A stretch of DNA of 64,000 nucleotides, from positions 186,001 to 250,000 of the forward strand of contig JAFKKV010000018.1 of assembly GCA_017304475.1 (NCBI GenBank). The letters are read 5' to 3'. Under the pieces are notes generated by a model that worked only from the letters and a program-made list of their open reading frames with translations, had not been told where the DNA came from and ran no database searches. The position numbers were made by a program, and so were the translations under genes. Source of the DNA: Hyphomicrobiales bacterium (lineage in GTDB: Bacteria; Pseudomonadota; Alphaproteobacteria; Rhizobiales; Phreatobacteraceae). Shown piece by piece: positions 18,766-26,743 of this stretch. Numbering within the stretch: position 1 is the stretch's first letter; every line of letters begins with the position of its first letter.

Positions 18766-20543
18766 TGCCATCCGATCCGAGTGCCCCGATGAACGACAAA
18801 GACCGCGACGACGATCTGATCCAGGTGGTGGAAGACGGGCCGCCGGCGCCGGCGCGCGACAGCCACCGCTGGAAGGTGGCGATCATCGACGACGACCCGG
18901 CGGTCCATTCCGGCACGCGTTACGCGCTTTACGACTACGAGCTGGCGGGGGCCGGCCTCGAACTGCTCTCGGCCTATTCGGCGGCCGAGGGCAGGGCGCT
19001 GCTGGCGGCCCATCCCGACATGGCGGTGGTGCTGCTCGACGTGGTCATGGAAAGCGACGGTGCCGGCCTGGAGCTCGTCCAGCAGATCCGCAATGTGCTC
19101 AAGAACGACACGGTCAGGATCATCCTGCGTACCGGCCAGCCGGGCCAGGCGCCGGAGCGCCAGGTGATCGTCGACTACGACATCAACGACTACAAGGCGA
19201 AGACCGAGCTGACCGCCGACAAGCTGTTCACCGCGCTGACCGCCGCGATCCGCAGCTACCAGCAATTGATGCGGCTGGTCGAAACCCGGCGCGGGCTGGA
19301 ACTGATCGTCGACGCCGCCTCCGAGCTGTTCGACCTCAAATCCATGCGCAAGCTCGCCGAAGGCGTGCTGACCCAGATCGCCGGCCTGATCCAGGCCCAT
19401 TGCGAGGGCATCCTGGTGCTGCGCGAGGACCAGCGCGACGGTTATGCCATCCTCGCCGGCTCCGGTGTCTATGCCGGCGTCGTCGATGCCGGCGAGAGCG
19501 GCCTCGACAAGGCCATGGCCGATCTCGTCGGCTCGGCCTTCGAGCAGCGCTGCCACACCTTCCGGGGCGAGCAGACGGTGCTCTACATCAAGACCGCCAG
19601 CGGCCGTGAGGTGGTGGTGGCCCTGCAATCGGACCGGCCCTTGTCGGAGACCGACCGCACCCTGGTCGCGGTGTTCTGCGGCCGTCTGTCGACCGCCTTC
19701 GACAATGTCATTCTCTACGAGCAGCTGCAGGCGGCCAACGAGACGCTGGAGCAGCGGGTGGCCGAGCGCACCCGCCAGCTGACCCTCGCCAATGAGCGGC
19801 TGACCGCCCAGGGCAACCGGCTGAAGCGCACCAATGACCACAAGGCCGAGGTGCTGGGCACGGTCGCCCACGACCTGAAGAACCCGCTCGGCGTCATTCT
19901 CGGCCGGTCCGAGATGATGCGCGAGCTGCTCGAGCTCAGCCCCCCCAATATCGAGCGGGCCAAGGCGCAGATCGAACAGGTGCGGTCCTCGGTCGCGCGC
20001 ATGACCACCATGGTCGACGGGCTGATCAACGACGCCATGCTCGATGCCGAGGACATCGTGCTCAGGCTCGCCGATATCGACACGGTCACGGTGATCTCGG
20101 CGGTCATCAACGCCAACCGGCCGCTGGCCGAGCGCAAGCAGCAGAGCCTGGTCTATGACGGCCCGCGGACGCTGGCCGGCCGGGCCGATCCGGACCGGAT
20201 CCGCGAGGCGATCGACAATCTCGTGTCCAATGCCATCAAATATTCGCCGCCGGGCGGCCGCATCGCCGTGGTCCTCTCCACCGGAGAAGCTGGCCACCAG
20301 GTGGCGGTGACCGATAGCGGCCCGGGCCTGTCGCCCGAGGACCACAGCCGCCTGTTCGGCCGGTTCCAGCGGCTCTCCGCCAAGCCGACCGCCGGCGAGA
20401 GTTCGACCGGCCTCGGCCTGTTCATCGCCCGCCGCATCGTCGAGCTGCATGGCGGGCGCATTACCGCGGCGAGCCACGGGCCGGGTGAGGGCGCGACCTT
20501 CAGCCTGACCTTGCCGCCGGCATCGGGTGGAGCCCCGGCATGA
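18765..20543 (+). CDS. Hybrid protein: receiver, DUF3369, histidine kinase
   Basis: A 592-residue cytoplasmic protein. The N-terminal receiver has the acidic pair in IIDDDPA (~39-45) and phosphoacceptor Asp92 in VVLLDVV. A DUF3369/GAF-like sensor region follows (~190-325), then a coiled coil and a HisKA domain with His369 in TVAHDLKNPLG. The HATPase domain has N-box DNLVSNAIKYS and G-box STGLGLFIARRIVELHGG. It has no TM segments. The receiver first, kinase last order indicates a phosphorelay intermediate between the membrane kinase and the OmpR-type regulator downstream. The start overlaps the upstream stop (TGATG). An internal ATG at 18789 is an alternative start. Confidence 0.9.
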   Translation: MPSDPSAPMNDKDRDDDLIQVVEDGPPAPARDSHRWKVAIIDDDPAVHSGTRYALYDYELAGAGLELLSAYSAAEGRALLAAHPDMAVVLLDVVMESDGAGLELVQQIRNVLKNDTVRIILRTGQPGQAPERQVIVDYDINDYKAKTELTADKLFTALTAAIRSYQQLMRLVETRRGLELIVDAASELFDLKSMRKLAEGVLTQIAGLIQAHCEGILVLREDQRDGYAILAGSGVYAGVVDAGESGLDKAMADLVGSAFEQRCHTFRGEQTVLYIKTASGREVVVALQSDRPLSETDRTLVAVFCGRLSTAFDNVILYEQLQAANETLEQRVAERTRQLTLANERLTAQGNRLKRTNDHKAEVLGTVAHDLKNPLGVILGRSEMMRELLELSPPNIERAKAQIEQVRSSVARMTTMVDGLINDAMLDAEDIVLRLADIDTVTVISAVINANRPLAERKQQSLVYDGPRTLAGRADPDRIREAIDNLVSNAIKYSPPGGRIAVVLSTGEAGHQVAVTDSGPGLSPEDHSRLFGRFQRLSAKPTAGESSTGLGLFIARRIVELHGGRITAASHGPGEGATFSLTLPPASGGAPA

Positions 20544-21259
20544 GCAATTCCCAGCACGTCATGGTGGTCGACGACGAGGCGGCCGCCCGCGACATGGTCG
20601 GCGACTATCTGAAGATGCACGGCTTCCAGGTGACGCTGTGCGACGGCGCGGCCGCGCTCAGGCGCGCCATCGCGAGCGGCCGGCCGGACCTGATCGTGCT
20701 CGACCTGAACATGCCGGAAGAGGACGGCCTGTCGATCATCCGCGACCTCAAGCGCAATATGCCGGTGCCGGTGATCATGCTGACCGCGACCGCCAGCGCG
20801 GTCGATCGCATTGTCGGGCTGGAGCTCGGTGCCGACGATTATCTCGCCAAGCCCTGTGAATTGCGCGAGCTGCTCGCCCGCATCCGCTCGGTGCTGCGCC
20901 GGGCCGGCGCGCCGGCGGCCGGCAGCAAGCCCGAGGTCAAGGAGCGGATCCGCTTCGGTACCAAATGGCTCGATCTCGCCGGCCATATGCTGCGCGACGA
21001 CGAGGGGACCGAACACACGCTGACCGCCTCCGAGTTCAATCTGCTGAAGGCCTTCGCCGAGAACCCGCGCCGCGTGCTGTCCCGCGACCGCCTGCTGGAC
21101 CTGGCCGGCGCGCGCGACCCCGAAGCCTTCGACCGGGCGATCGACGTGCGCATCACCCGCATCCGCAAGAAGGTCGAGCCGGACCCGGAAGCCCCGAGCT
21201 TCATCAAGACCGTGCGTGGCGCGGGCTATATGTTCCTGCCCGACGGCGAGAAGCGCTGA
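20540..21259 (+). CDS. OmpR/PhoB-family response regulator
   Basis: A 239-residue DNA-binding regulator. The receiver has VVDDEAAARDMV, phosphoacceptor Asp55 in IVLDLNMP, and Lys in DDYLAKP. The C-terminal winged helix reads LTASEFNLLKAFAENPRRVLSRDRLLDL with the wing VRGAGYMFLP. Its ATG overlaps the stop of the hybrid kinase (ATGA). It is the output of the four-gene signalling operon. Targets unknown; the inverted repeat at 21383-21397 just downstream is one candidate. Confidence 0.93.
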   Translation: MSNSQHVMVVDDEAAARDMVGDYLKMHGFQVTLCDGAAALRRAIASGRPDLIVLDLNMPEEDGLSIIRDLKRNMPVPVIMLTATASAVDRIVGLELGADDYLAKPCELRELLARIRSVLRRAGAPAAGSKPEVKERIRFGTKWLDLAGHMLRDDEGTEHTLTASEFNLLKAFAENPRRVLSRDRLLDLAGARDPEAFDRAIDVRITRIRKKVEPDPEAPSFIKTVRGAGYMFLPDGEKR

Positions 21260-21274
21260 GGCCGGCCTCGGGGG

Positions 21275-21310
21275 CGCGGGCGGTCCGGGCTTGGTTCCCG
21301 GGCGCCCGCG
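21275..21310 (+). terminator. GC-rich hairpin after the signalling operon
   Basis: CGCGGGCG (21275-21282) pairs with CGCCCGCG (21303-21310), with an inner CCGGG/CCCGG stem. It lies 16 bases after the stop. There is no T-run, so termination strength is uncertain. Confidence 0.45.
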
Positions 21311-21382
21311 AAGCCGTCCTGAAACAAATCCACGCCCCCTGAAACGGCGCCTGGCCGGCCGCGACACCGTCAGGCAAGCCTT

Positions 21383-21397
21383 GAAACAATCTGTTTC
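21383..21397. promoter_or_regulatory. Inverted repeat, candidate operator
   Basis: GAAACA and TGTTTC are separated by three bases, 168 bases upstream of the gene at 21565. The binding protein is unknown. Confidence 0.35.
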
Positions 21398-21564
21398 GAC
21401 CTGAAATGCGCGGGGCGAATCAAAGACACTGCGGCGAAAACACGGCGCCCTAAAACCACATTCAACGCGATGACGCGGCTGGCCACGAAGGAATGAACCT
21501 TCTCGAGCGCCACAGCGACCCATCGTGGAGGCCGGCCCGAAGCGGGCGATGTGGGGAGACAGCC

Positions 21565-21972
21565 ATGACCCGGATTTCCAAGACCCGGATTTCCAAGACC
21601 CGGATCTCCAAGACCCTGGTTCTCGGCGCATGCGCAGCGATCGCCATTGCCGCCGCCCTGGTGATCCCGCCGGCCAGCCGCGCGGCCGTTTCGCCGGCAC
21701 CCGGTCTGACCCATGTCTTTTCCGCAGCCGAACTCGACCAGGCCCACCGCGCCTTCGACGGCTTCAGGAACCAGCTCGACAGCGTCCAGCGCCCCGCCGC
21801 AAGCCAAGGCCAGCCGGCCTTGATCCAGGGCGAGCGCGCGGCCGCCGCCCGCGGCGCCTGCGCCCAATATACGTGGCCCCATATTCCCCGGGCCTGCCAG
21901 ACCGCCGCCAATGGCCGGGAACTGCGCCAGATCCGCACGGTGACGGTCGATACGCCCGCCGCCACCCGCTGA
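21565..21972 (+). CDS. Small secreted protein with TRISK repeats at N-terminus
   Basis: A 135-residue protein; the ATG at 21565 follows GTGGGGAGA. The basic n-region of the signal peptide is (TRISK)x3, encoded by three tandem 15-bp units. A hydrophobic core follows, with cleavage near SRAA. The mature part contains CAQYTWPHIPRACQTAANGRE, with a Cys pair likely disulfide-bonded. No family that I can name. It is periplasmic and shares a strand with the L,D-transpeptidase 62 bases downstream, possibly one operon. Confidence 0.75.
   Translation: MTRISKTRISKTRISKTLVLGACAAIAIAAALVIPPASRAAVSPAPGLTHVFSAAELDQAHRAFDGFRNQLDSVQRPAASQGQPALIQGERAAAARGACAQYTWPHIPRACQTAANGRELRQIRTVTVDTPAATR
21568..21612 (+). 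repeat. Three tandem 15-bp repeats in a signal peptide
   Basis: The unit ACCCGGATTTCCAAG occurs at 21568, 21583 and 21598; the third copy has one T to C change, silent in Ile. Each unit encodes TRISK, so copy-number change would lengthen the basic n-region in frame. Confidence 0.9.
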
Positions 21973-22034
21973 CATCAGCCGCATCGCATTTCCCACCCTT
22001 TCAGACGCCACACCGCGCTTCCAGGAGATCTCCG

Positions 22035-22625
22035 ATGCGCCGCCTCGCCTTTGCCGCAACGCTTGCCCTCGCCGGTTTCGCCGGCACCGCCGCCCACGCC
22101 ATGCCCAATGTCATGGTCGATCCCGACACCCGCCAGCCGATGATGATGGCGCCGATGATGCAGCAGGCGCGCTCCCAGGCGCAGGCCATCCCGCGCGAGG
22201 TGGTGACCTTCACGGCGCCCTATGCCCCGGGCACCGTCGTGGTCGATAGCGAAGCCCGCCGGCTCTATTATGTGCTGCCGGACCGCCAGGCGATCAGCTA
22301 CGGCATCGGCGTCGGCCGGCCGGGCTTCGAATGGGGCGGCAGCCAGACCATCACGCGCAAGCAGGAATGGCCGGACTGGCGTCCGCCGGTGCAGATGCTG
22401 CAGCGCCGTCCCGACCTGCCGCGCTTCATGGCCGGTGGTCCGCAGAACCCGCTCGGCGCCCGCGCCATGTATCTGGGATCCTCGCTCTACCGCATCCACG
22501 GCTCCAACGAGCCGCACACGATCGGCCAGGCCGTTTCGTCGGGATGCATCCGCATGCTGAACGACGACGTCGTCGACCTCTACAACCGCGTCCAGGTCGG
22601 CACCCGCGTGGTCGTCCTGCGCTGA
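22035..22625 (+). CDS. L,D-transpeptidase (YkuD family)
   Basis: A 196-residue periplasmic enzyme; the ATG at 22035 follows AGGAG. The signal peptide is 1-22 (AHA end). The catalytic domain includes VVVDSEARRLYYVLP and GIGVGRPGFEW. The active-site stretch is HGSNEPHTIGQAVSSGCIRM, with nucleophile Cys171, the HxxxxxxxxxxxxxSxGC[IV]R YkuD signature. It makes 3-3 cross-links or attaches proteins to peptidoglycan. The longer frame to 21525 overlaps the preceding gene and is rejected. A strong terminator follows. Confidence 0.93.
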   Translation: MRRLAFAATLALAGFAGTAAHAMPNVMVDPDTRQPMMMAPMMQQARSQAQAIPREVVTFTAPYAPGTVVVDSEARRLYYVLPDRQAISYGIGVGRPGFEWGGSQTITRKQEWPDWRPPVQMLQRRPDLPRFMAGGPQNPLGARAMYLGSSLYRIHGSNEPHTIGQAVSSGCIRMLNDDVVDLYNRVQVGTRVVVLR

Positions 22626-22661
22626 TTTCTCCCCTCGTGCATGCCCCGCATGACCTCCGAC

Positions 22662-22697
22662 TGCCCCGGTGGCTTTTCAGCACCGGGGCATTTTTTT
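22662..22697 (+). terminator. Rho-independent terminator of the L,D-transpeptidase
   Basis: A perfect 10-bp stem TGCCCCGGTG (22662-22671) / CACCGGGGCA (22681-22690) has a 9-nt loop and is followed by seven T. Confidence 0.93.
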
Positions 22698-23034
22698 GTG
22701 GATCGCGCACGGGATTCGGCGCCTTGCCGCGGGCATGTGCCGGCACCAGATGCCTGTACCCCGCGCCGGTCCGCGCCGGTTTCGCGCGCGGCGCTTTTCG
22801 CCCGGGCAATTGCCGCACCACGCACACAACCGCATTTAGGCCCCGGCAAGAGCCAGGAAGGCGCGATCGGGCCGCTTTTCGCCCCGGTTCCGGCCTTCGC
22901 GAAGATGCGTCATCAACACCCTGATCTTTCGATGCGATTCTACGCGCGGGAAGGGTGGACAGGACCGAAACGAGCCCCTATAACCCCGCTCGCTCGCAGC
23001 GAGACTGTCATCGAACGGTCGCGTTGCGTGGGTT
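22698..23034. other. Gap between terminator and tRNA-Phe
   Basis: These 337 bases hold no recognisable gene. They must contain the tRNA promoter (CCTATAACCCC near 22976 is a weak -10 candidate). I see no other structure. Confidence 0.4.
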
Positions 23035-23110
23035 GCCCGGGTAGCTCAGTTGGTAGAGCATGCGACTGAAAATCGCAGTGTCGGTGGTTCGATTCCGCCC
23101 CCGGGCACCA
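23035..23110 (+). tRNA. tRNA-Phe (GAA)
   Basis: A 76-nt cloverleaf with encoded CCA. The acceptor stem is GCCCGGG/CCCGGGC, the D arm contains AGCTCAGTTGGTAGAGC, the anticodon stem TGCGA/TCGCA encloses CTGAAAA with GAA at 23068-23070, and the T arm contains GGTTCGATTCC. The discriminator is A, as expected for Phe. Its 3' end abuts a degraded integrase, typical of an element that used this tRNA as attachment site. Confidence 0.98.
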
Positions 23111-23125
23111 TTATAAATCAAGCAC

Positions 23126-23388
23126 TTAGCTCTGGTTCCGTTGGAAGTCGTTGGAACAGGCGTTGGAAGCGTCTGATCCCGGCTTGTTCTGGCGGCCGAA
23201 TCGGACCTCGGCAGCGCGCTGGGTGGCTGGCAGATCGTTGCGGGTGTAGCCGTGCATCGTTTCCTCACGCTCATGGGGCGCGGCCATCATCAGGTCGGCC
23301 GTCGGCACGCCGTTATCGCGCGCCTCGGTGAGCGCGCCAGCGCGCGAATCCATGTTCCAGACCTGCTTTGGGATGCCGTCGATCCGAT
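23126..23388 (-). pseudogene. C-terminal remnant of a tyrosine recombinase (phage-type integrase)
   Basis: The leftward frame ending 16 bases from tRNA-Phe reads GIPKQVWNMDSRAGALTEARDNG and then HEREETMHGYTRND. This is the end of an integrase catalytic domain: the Arg of SRAG, and His with Tyr nine residues later (active-site spacing). The N-terminal domain and first catalytic Arg box are missing. Homology stops near 23388, where a different gene fragment begins on the other strand. No start codon fits the remnant. Position and orientation (int ending next to a tRNA) mark a decayed integrative element. Confidence 0.7.
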
Positions 23389-23490
23389 CTGAACGAGATC
23401 GCCGCCCCTGGCCAGTTCGAGATGATCGTGGCGAACCACGCGCTGCACCATATCGTGGGATTGGAGCGGCACGACCGGGCGACGGCATGA
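23380..23490 (+). pseudogene. Fragment of an SAM-dependent methyltransferase
   Basis: A rightward frame from about 23380 to the TGA at 23488-23490 reads LNEIAAPGQFEMIVANHALHHIVGLE. The FEMIVANHALHH part is a typical class I methyltransferase motif (post-II strand plus xLHH). No start and no glycine-rich SAM loop precede it. It abuts the integrase remnant, so deletion or recombination has joined two broken genes here. Confidence 0.5.
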
Positions 23491-23503
23491 ACTTGCCGAG
23501 TGG

Positions 23504-24280
23504 TTAGCCGGGCGAGGGGGCCACGCCCGGCGTGCGCTCGCGCCGCGCCACAATGGTGAAGAGGGTATAGGTCCTGCCGCGGTGGGTCTGTTCGTGGGTC
23601 GTGGTGACCGTGGCAAAGCCCATGACGCCGAGGAACTGGGTTAGAAAGCTGGTGCTGAACTCCCACCAGGTGTCCCAGCGGTCGTTGGTCGGGTCAGGGA
23701 CCAGGCGGCACACCGGCGCCCCCTCGAGTTCGGGACAATACATATCGGTGATGACGAGGGTATCGGCGCGGCGCGCGCATTGCTCGACCACCTGGAGTGG
23801 AGCCCGCAGGTGGAGCAGCACCGCGCCCATGACGGCGATATCGAACACCCCGATCGCTCTCGGCAGGTCGTAGACATCTCCGTAGATCAGTTTCGCTTTC
23901 GAACCGAAGGCCGCATGATTGAACCACCACGAATTCTTCAGTCGCGCCATGATATCCCGCCGAGGACCGAGATGCGGGTCCAGGACATGGCTCGGGAAGG
24001 GGACGAAATCCCAACCGGGTTCGTCCGTCACCTCGACCGCCGTCACGGCGGCTCCGCGCTTCTCCATCTCGAAGGTCAGGAAGCCGCTGGCCGGGCCGAT
24101 CTCGAGAACGCGCCGGCCGTCAAGGCCGATGCCTCCGAGATAGGCGTCGAGCCTGCCGCGCAAGTCCCAGTCGCCCTCCACTGCGCCGAGGCCCGGGACA
24201 TCCATGACGTGGTAGAAATAACAATCCTCGCGGCGCAGCCCCTTCCGCTCGGGTGCGAATGGCGTTTCGTCGCCTTCCAT
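23504..24280 (-). CDS. Class I SAM-dependent methyltransferase
   Basis: A 258-residue protein. The SAM motif VLEIGPASGFLTFEMEKRGAAVTAVEV is clear at ~59-85, preceded by a ~55-residue N-terminal part (FYHVMDVPGLGAVEGDWDLRG) as in DUF1698/CmoB-like small-molecule methyltransferases. FDIAVMGAVLLHLRAPLQVVEQCAR is motif post-II. It lies in the scar region next to tRNA-Phe, so it is probably acquired. Substrate unknown; relatives are often linked to surface polysaccharide loci. Confidence 0.8.
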   Translation of the reverse strand: MEGDETPFAPERKGLRREDCYFYHVMDVPGLGAVEGDWDLRGRLDAYLGGIGLDGRRVLEIGPASGFLTFEMEKRGAAVTAVEVTDEPGWDFVPFPSHVLDPHLGPRRDIMARLKNSWWFNHAAFGSKAKLIYGDVYDLPRAIGVFDIAVMGAVLLHLRAPLQVVEQCARRADTLVITDMYCPELEGAPVCRLVPDPTNDRWDTWWEFSTSFLTQFLGVMGFATVTTTHEQTHRGRTYTLFTIVARRERTPGVAPSPG

Positions 24281-24951
24281 CGTGGAGTTCCCATTCGGTA
24301 CGGATCATGACTGCTTTGCTGCCGCGTGACAGGTCGGGCGAGTAGCAGGGGGCAGGTCCGACATAGCATCGCCACCGCGCGGCGAAAATCTCGGACTCAC
24401 GGTAAAAAGGCGGGCCTGCTTCTCCCGGCCGGTCTCATAGCCACCTGACGCGTTCTCGAAATGGTGGAGTTCGATGAAGGGCGTTCAGATATTTTCGGCG
24501 CCCACTTTCAGGGGGAATTCAACGCCCAGCGACGGCATGATCGGGCGCCGACAAAGTGAAGGGCACGCCGCACATCCGGGCGCGCCCTTGGCCACAGCCA
24601 GCTCGAAAAGCCGTGCCGGTCCAAATCAAGCGGCGGGCGGGCGCACCGTTCAAGAGACGGTCTTCAGCCGCGTTCTTGCGTGGCGAACGAGGGCAACGGC
24701 GCGATCTCCTGGTATCGGCATTGGCATTCATCCGGGCGAAGAATTCATAAGATCGGCAAGGCAATGAGGTGCCATTCGAATTGGGCGCCGCCGCCGGCGC
24801 CATCATCAATCAACCCCATGGCGTCAGCTCTACCGGGCGGCGCTGGAGGGGCTCCTCTACTGCTCCGCCCGATGCGCGCGCCCGCTTCGGAAGCAGGTCC
24901 TTAACGCCGAATGGATATGACGTTGCGGGCATCGCAACATCCGCGGCGGTC
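24281..24951. other. Non-coding accessory gap
   Basis: These 671 bases have no convincing gene. Short open frames on both strands (for example 24474-24767 plus and 24519-24809 minus) lack start signals and family sequence. A stretch near 24490-24530 (GCGCCCACTTTCAGGGGGAA) resembles the terminal sequence of some rhizobial insertion elements, but I cannot confirm it. Confidence 0.4.
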
Positions 24952-26238
24952 ATGGCGCAGCATTCCATCGAAACGGTTCCGGCACGAATGCGGCCTGCAT
25001 TCGTCATGGCGGCCTTGCTGCTCGTGCTGCTCCTGGTCGGGAGCATCAGGGCCATCCGGAAGGATGTCCAGCAGGGCTTCGACGAGCTGGCGCACGCATC
25101 CTATGTCGCCCAGATGCAGCATTCCCACGCGCTCTGGCTCGATCTCGACAGCCTGCGCATGCTGGATCCGAAAACGCTGCTGCCGACGGCGGAACCGAAT
25201 TACCTGAACCATCCGCCTTTCTACTATCGCGTCCTGGCCTGGCTCGGCCCGGCGATCGAAGGCCATCCCGAGGCCTTGCTCGTCCACCGGCTGATCAATC
25301 TGGCGGTCGTGGCCCTGGGTTTCGCAGCCTTGCTCCTGATCCCGCCCGCCACGCGCTGGTCGCAGCGGGATTTCGCCGCCTATGCCGTGCCATTGCTGTT
25401 CATGCCGGTGCTGGCGCCGCTCGCCGGCAGCATCAACAACGACAACTTCGCCTTCACCGGGGGCGCGCTCGCCTTGCTCGCGGCGTTTCGACTGCTGGCG
25501 GGTGGCGGCAAGGCCTGGCTCTGGCTGCTTCTGGCGGCCTTCGTCCTGGCCTCCTGGTCGAAGCTCTCCGGGCTGCTGCTGGTCGGCGGCTTCGTGATCC
25601 TCACCAGCGCGTGGATGGCCTGGCGGCGACAGCTCTCGCCGGGAGCGCTGCTCCTGATCGCGCTGGCGACCCTGGTTGCGGTGGCGCCCTACCTGGTGCT
25701 GATCCAGCTCTATGGTAGCGCCGCGCCCTATACCGCGGCGCTGCAGGCGACCCTGCTCGCCGATTCCGCGCGCGCCGGCTGGGCCGATGCGCCGCGGCTC
25801 TCGCTGCCGGCCTACGGCCTTCATTTCGCGGCCGACTTCCTGCGCTTCTGGATGCCGGCGCTCAATGACCGCAACCTGTTCCAATATGCCATGCTCGTGC
25901 TGCCCTTCACCGCGCTGATCTGCGCCGGCGCGGGGCTGCTGGTTTCGCTCGGCAGGATCGTCGCGAGGCGGGAAGAAGCGAGCGACGTGGTCGTGGTGGC
26001 CGGCGCGGCCGCGCTGGCGGTGACCTTCGTCCTGCATCTCCTGGTCAGCTATCAGCGTCACGTCGCGACCGGGTGGCTGATGGACGCCTATCCCCGCTAT
26101 TACCTGCCTCTGGCGGCGATCGTTCCGCTCGCCTGCCTGGCGCTGGCGTCAGCCGCCCCGCCGCGATGGCGCAAACCCGTTCTGGGCTTCTTCATCATCC
26201 AGCCGATTCTGTTCCAGGTGTTCGGCGCAGCGCTCTGA
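24952..26238 (+). CDS. Polytopic membrane protein, GT-C glycosyltransferase-like
   Basis: A 428-residue protein with about 10-11 predicted TM helices. An acidic motif after TM1, FDELAHASYVAQMQ (~42-55), matches the catalytic Asp-Glu loop of GT39/ArnT/DUF2142-type enzymes that use lipid-linked sugars. The segment YLNHPPFYYR is also typical of that loop. The ATG at 24952 was chosen because upstream sequence is not hydrophobic or conserved. It probably transfers a sugar to lipid or protein on the periplasmic side. It may belong to the same accessory segment as the methyltransferase. Confidence 0.7.
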   Translation: MAQHSIETVPARMRPAFVMAALLLVLLLVGSIRAIRKDVQQGFDELAHASYVAQMQHSHALWLDLDSLRMLDPKTLLPTAEPNYLNHPPFYYRVLAWLGPAIEGHPEALLVHRLINLAVVALGFAALLLIPPATRWSQRDFAAYAVPLLFMPVLAPLAGSINNDNFAFTGGALALLAAFRLLAGGGKAWLWLLLAAFVLASWSKLSGLLLVGGFVILTSAWMAWRRQLSPGALLLIALATLVAVAPYLVLIQLYGSAAPYTAALQATLLADSARAGWADAPRLSLPAYGLHFAADFLRFWMPALNDRNLFQYAMLVLPFTALICAGAGLLVSLGRIVARREEASDVVVVAGAAALAVTFVLHLLVSYQRHVATGWLMDAYPRYYLPLAAIVPLACLALASAAPPRWRKPVLGFFIIQPILFQVFGAAL

Positions 26239-26253
26239 GGCGCGCCAATGAAA

Positions 26254-26289
26254 AGACCCGCCACGGCCCGGTGGGGCCGAAGCGGGTCT
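26254..26289. terminator. Bidirectional terminator between convergent genes
   Basis: AGACCCGC (26254-26261) pairs with GCGGGTCT (26282-26289), with an inner CGGCCC/GGGCCG stem. On the minus strand it continues into TTTTC. Confidence 0.75.
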
Positions 26290-26338
26290 CTCCGTCATTC
26301 GCAAGGCGCGGCTTGCCAGCCCCGCCCGCCCGGTCGCC

Positions 26339-26743
26339 TTATTCGCAGACGCGGACGCGGCGCCGCTCGGGACCATAGGGACCGTCGACCCAGCGCGGCT
26401 CGATCCAGCATTCGCGCTGCGAGGCGGCGGCTGCCGCCGCGCCGCCCAGGATGAGGGCCGCGGCGCCCGCGCCGATCAGGGCGCCATTGCCGCCGTAATA
26501 ACCGCGCCCGCGATGGCCGCCATGCCTGTAGCCGCCATGCCTGTAGCCACCGTGGCGAATGCCGGCGCGCGGGCCGGCATGGCGGCGCTGCATTTCGACC
26601 TGTGACGTGTCGGCCGTGGCGCCGGCGATCGGCTCGGCGCGTTGAGCCGCCTGGGCGCCCGATACCGGCCAGGCAAGGGCGACGCAAAGAGCGAAAGCCC
26701 CGGCGGCGGATCGTACGAATCTCGTGTCCATTGCAGCGCTCAT
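26339..26743 (-). CDS. Secreted Gly/His/Tyr-rich small protein
   Basis: A 134-residue protein; ATG at 26743 with AGGAG 7-8 bases before it. A signal peptide (end near AQA-AQ) is followed by HGGYRHGGYRHGGHRGRGYYGG. Then comes one hydrophobic Ala/Gly helix (ALIGAGAAALILGGAAAAA), possibly membrane-inserted, and a C-terminal CWIEPRWVDGPYGPERRRVRVC with two Cys. Two 15-bp tandem copies (from 26521) encode part of the HGGYR repeats. The type is common in Hyphomicrobiales cell envelopes; function unknown, metal binding by His possible. Confidence 0.75.
   Translation of the reverse strand: MSAAMDTRFVRSAAGAFALCVALAWPVSGAQAAQRAEPIAGATADTSQVEMQRRHAGPRAGIRHGGYRHGGYRHGGHRGRGYYGGNGALIGAGAAALILGGAAAAAASQRECWIEPRWVDGPYGPERRRVRVCE

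Larger units (their letters stand above)
21260..21564. other. Intergenic region with GAAACA palindrome
   Basis: This 305-base gap holds the hairpin above and an AT-richer part with GAAACA-ATC-TGTTTC (21383-21397), a perfect 6-bp inverted repeat. CTGAAAC also occurs twice before it (near 21320 and 21340). It likely contains the promoter and an operator for the gene at 21565. No coding region seen. Confidence 0.45.

Noticed and set aside
16420-20477. Long minus-strand frames across the histidine kinase genes
   Set aside because: They mirror the plus-strand kinase genes, which have full H, N and G boxes. No family sequence on the minus strand.
24490-24530. Possible insertion-sequence end
   Set aside because: It resembles rhizobial IS termini only by memory. 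No transposase, no inverted partner and no target duplication were seen.
24474-24809. Opposed ~97-codon frames in the accessory gap
   Set aside because: No Shine-Dalgarno, no recognisable product, and biased composition on both strands.
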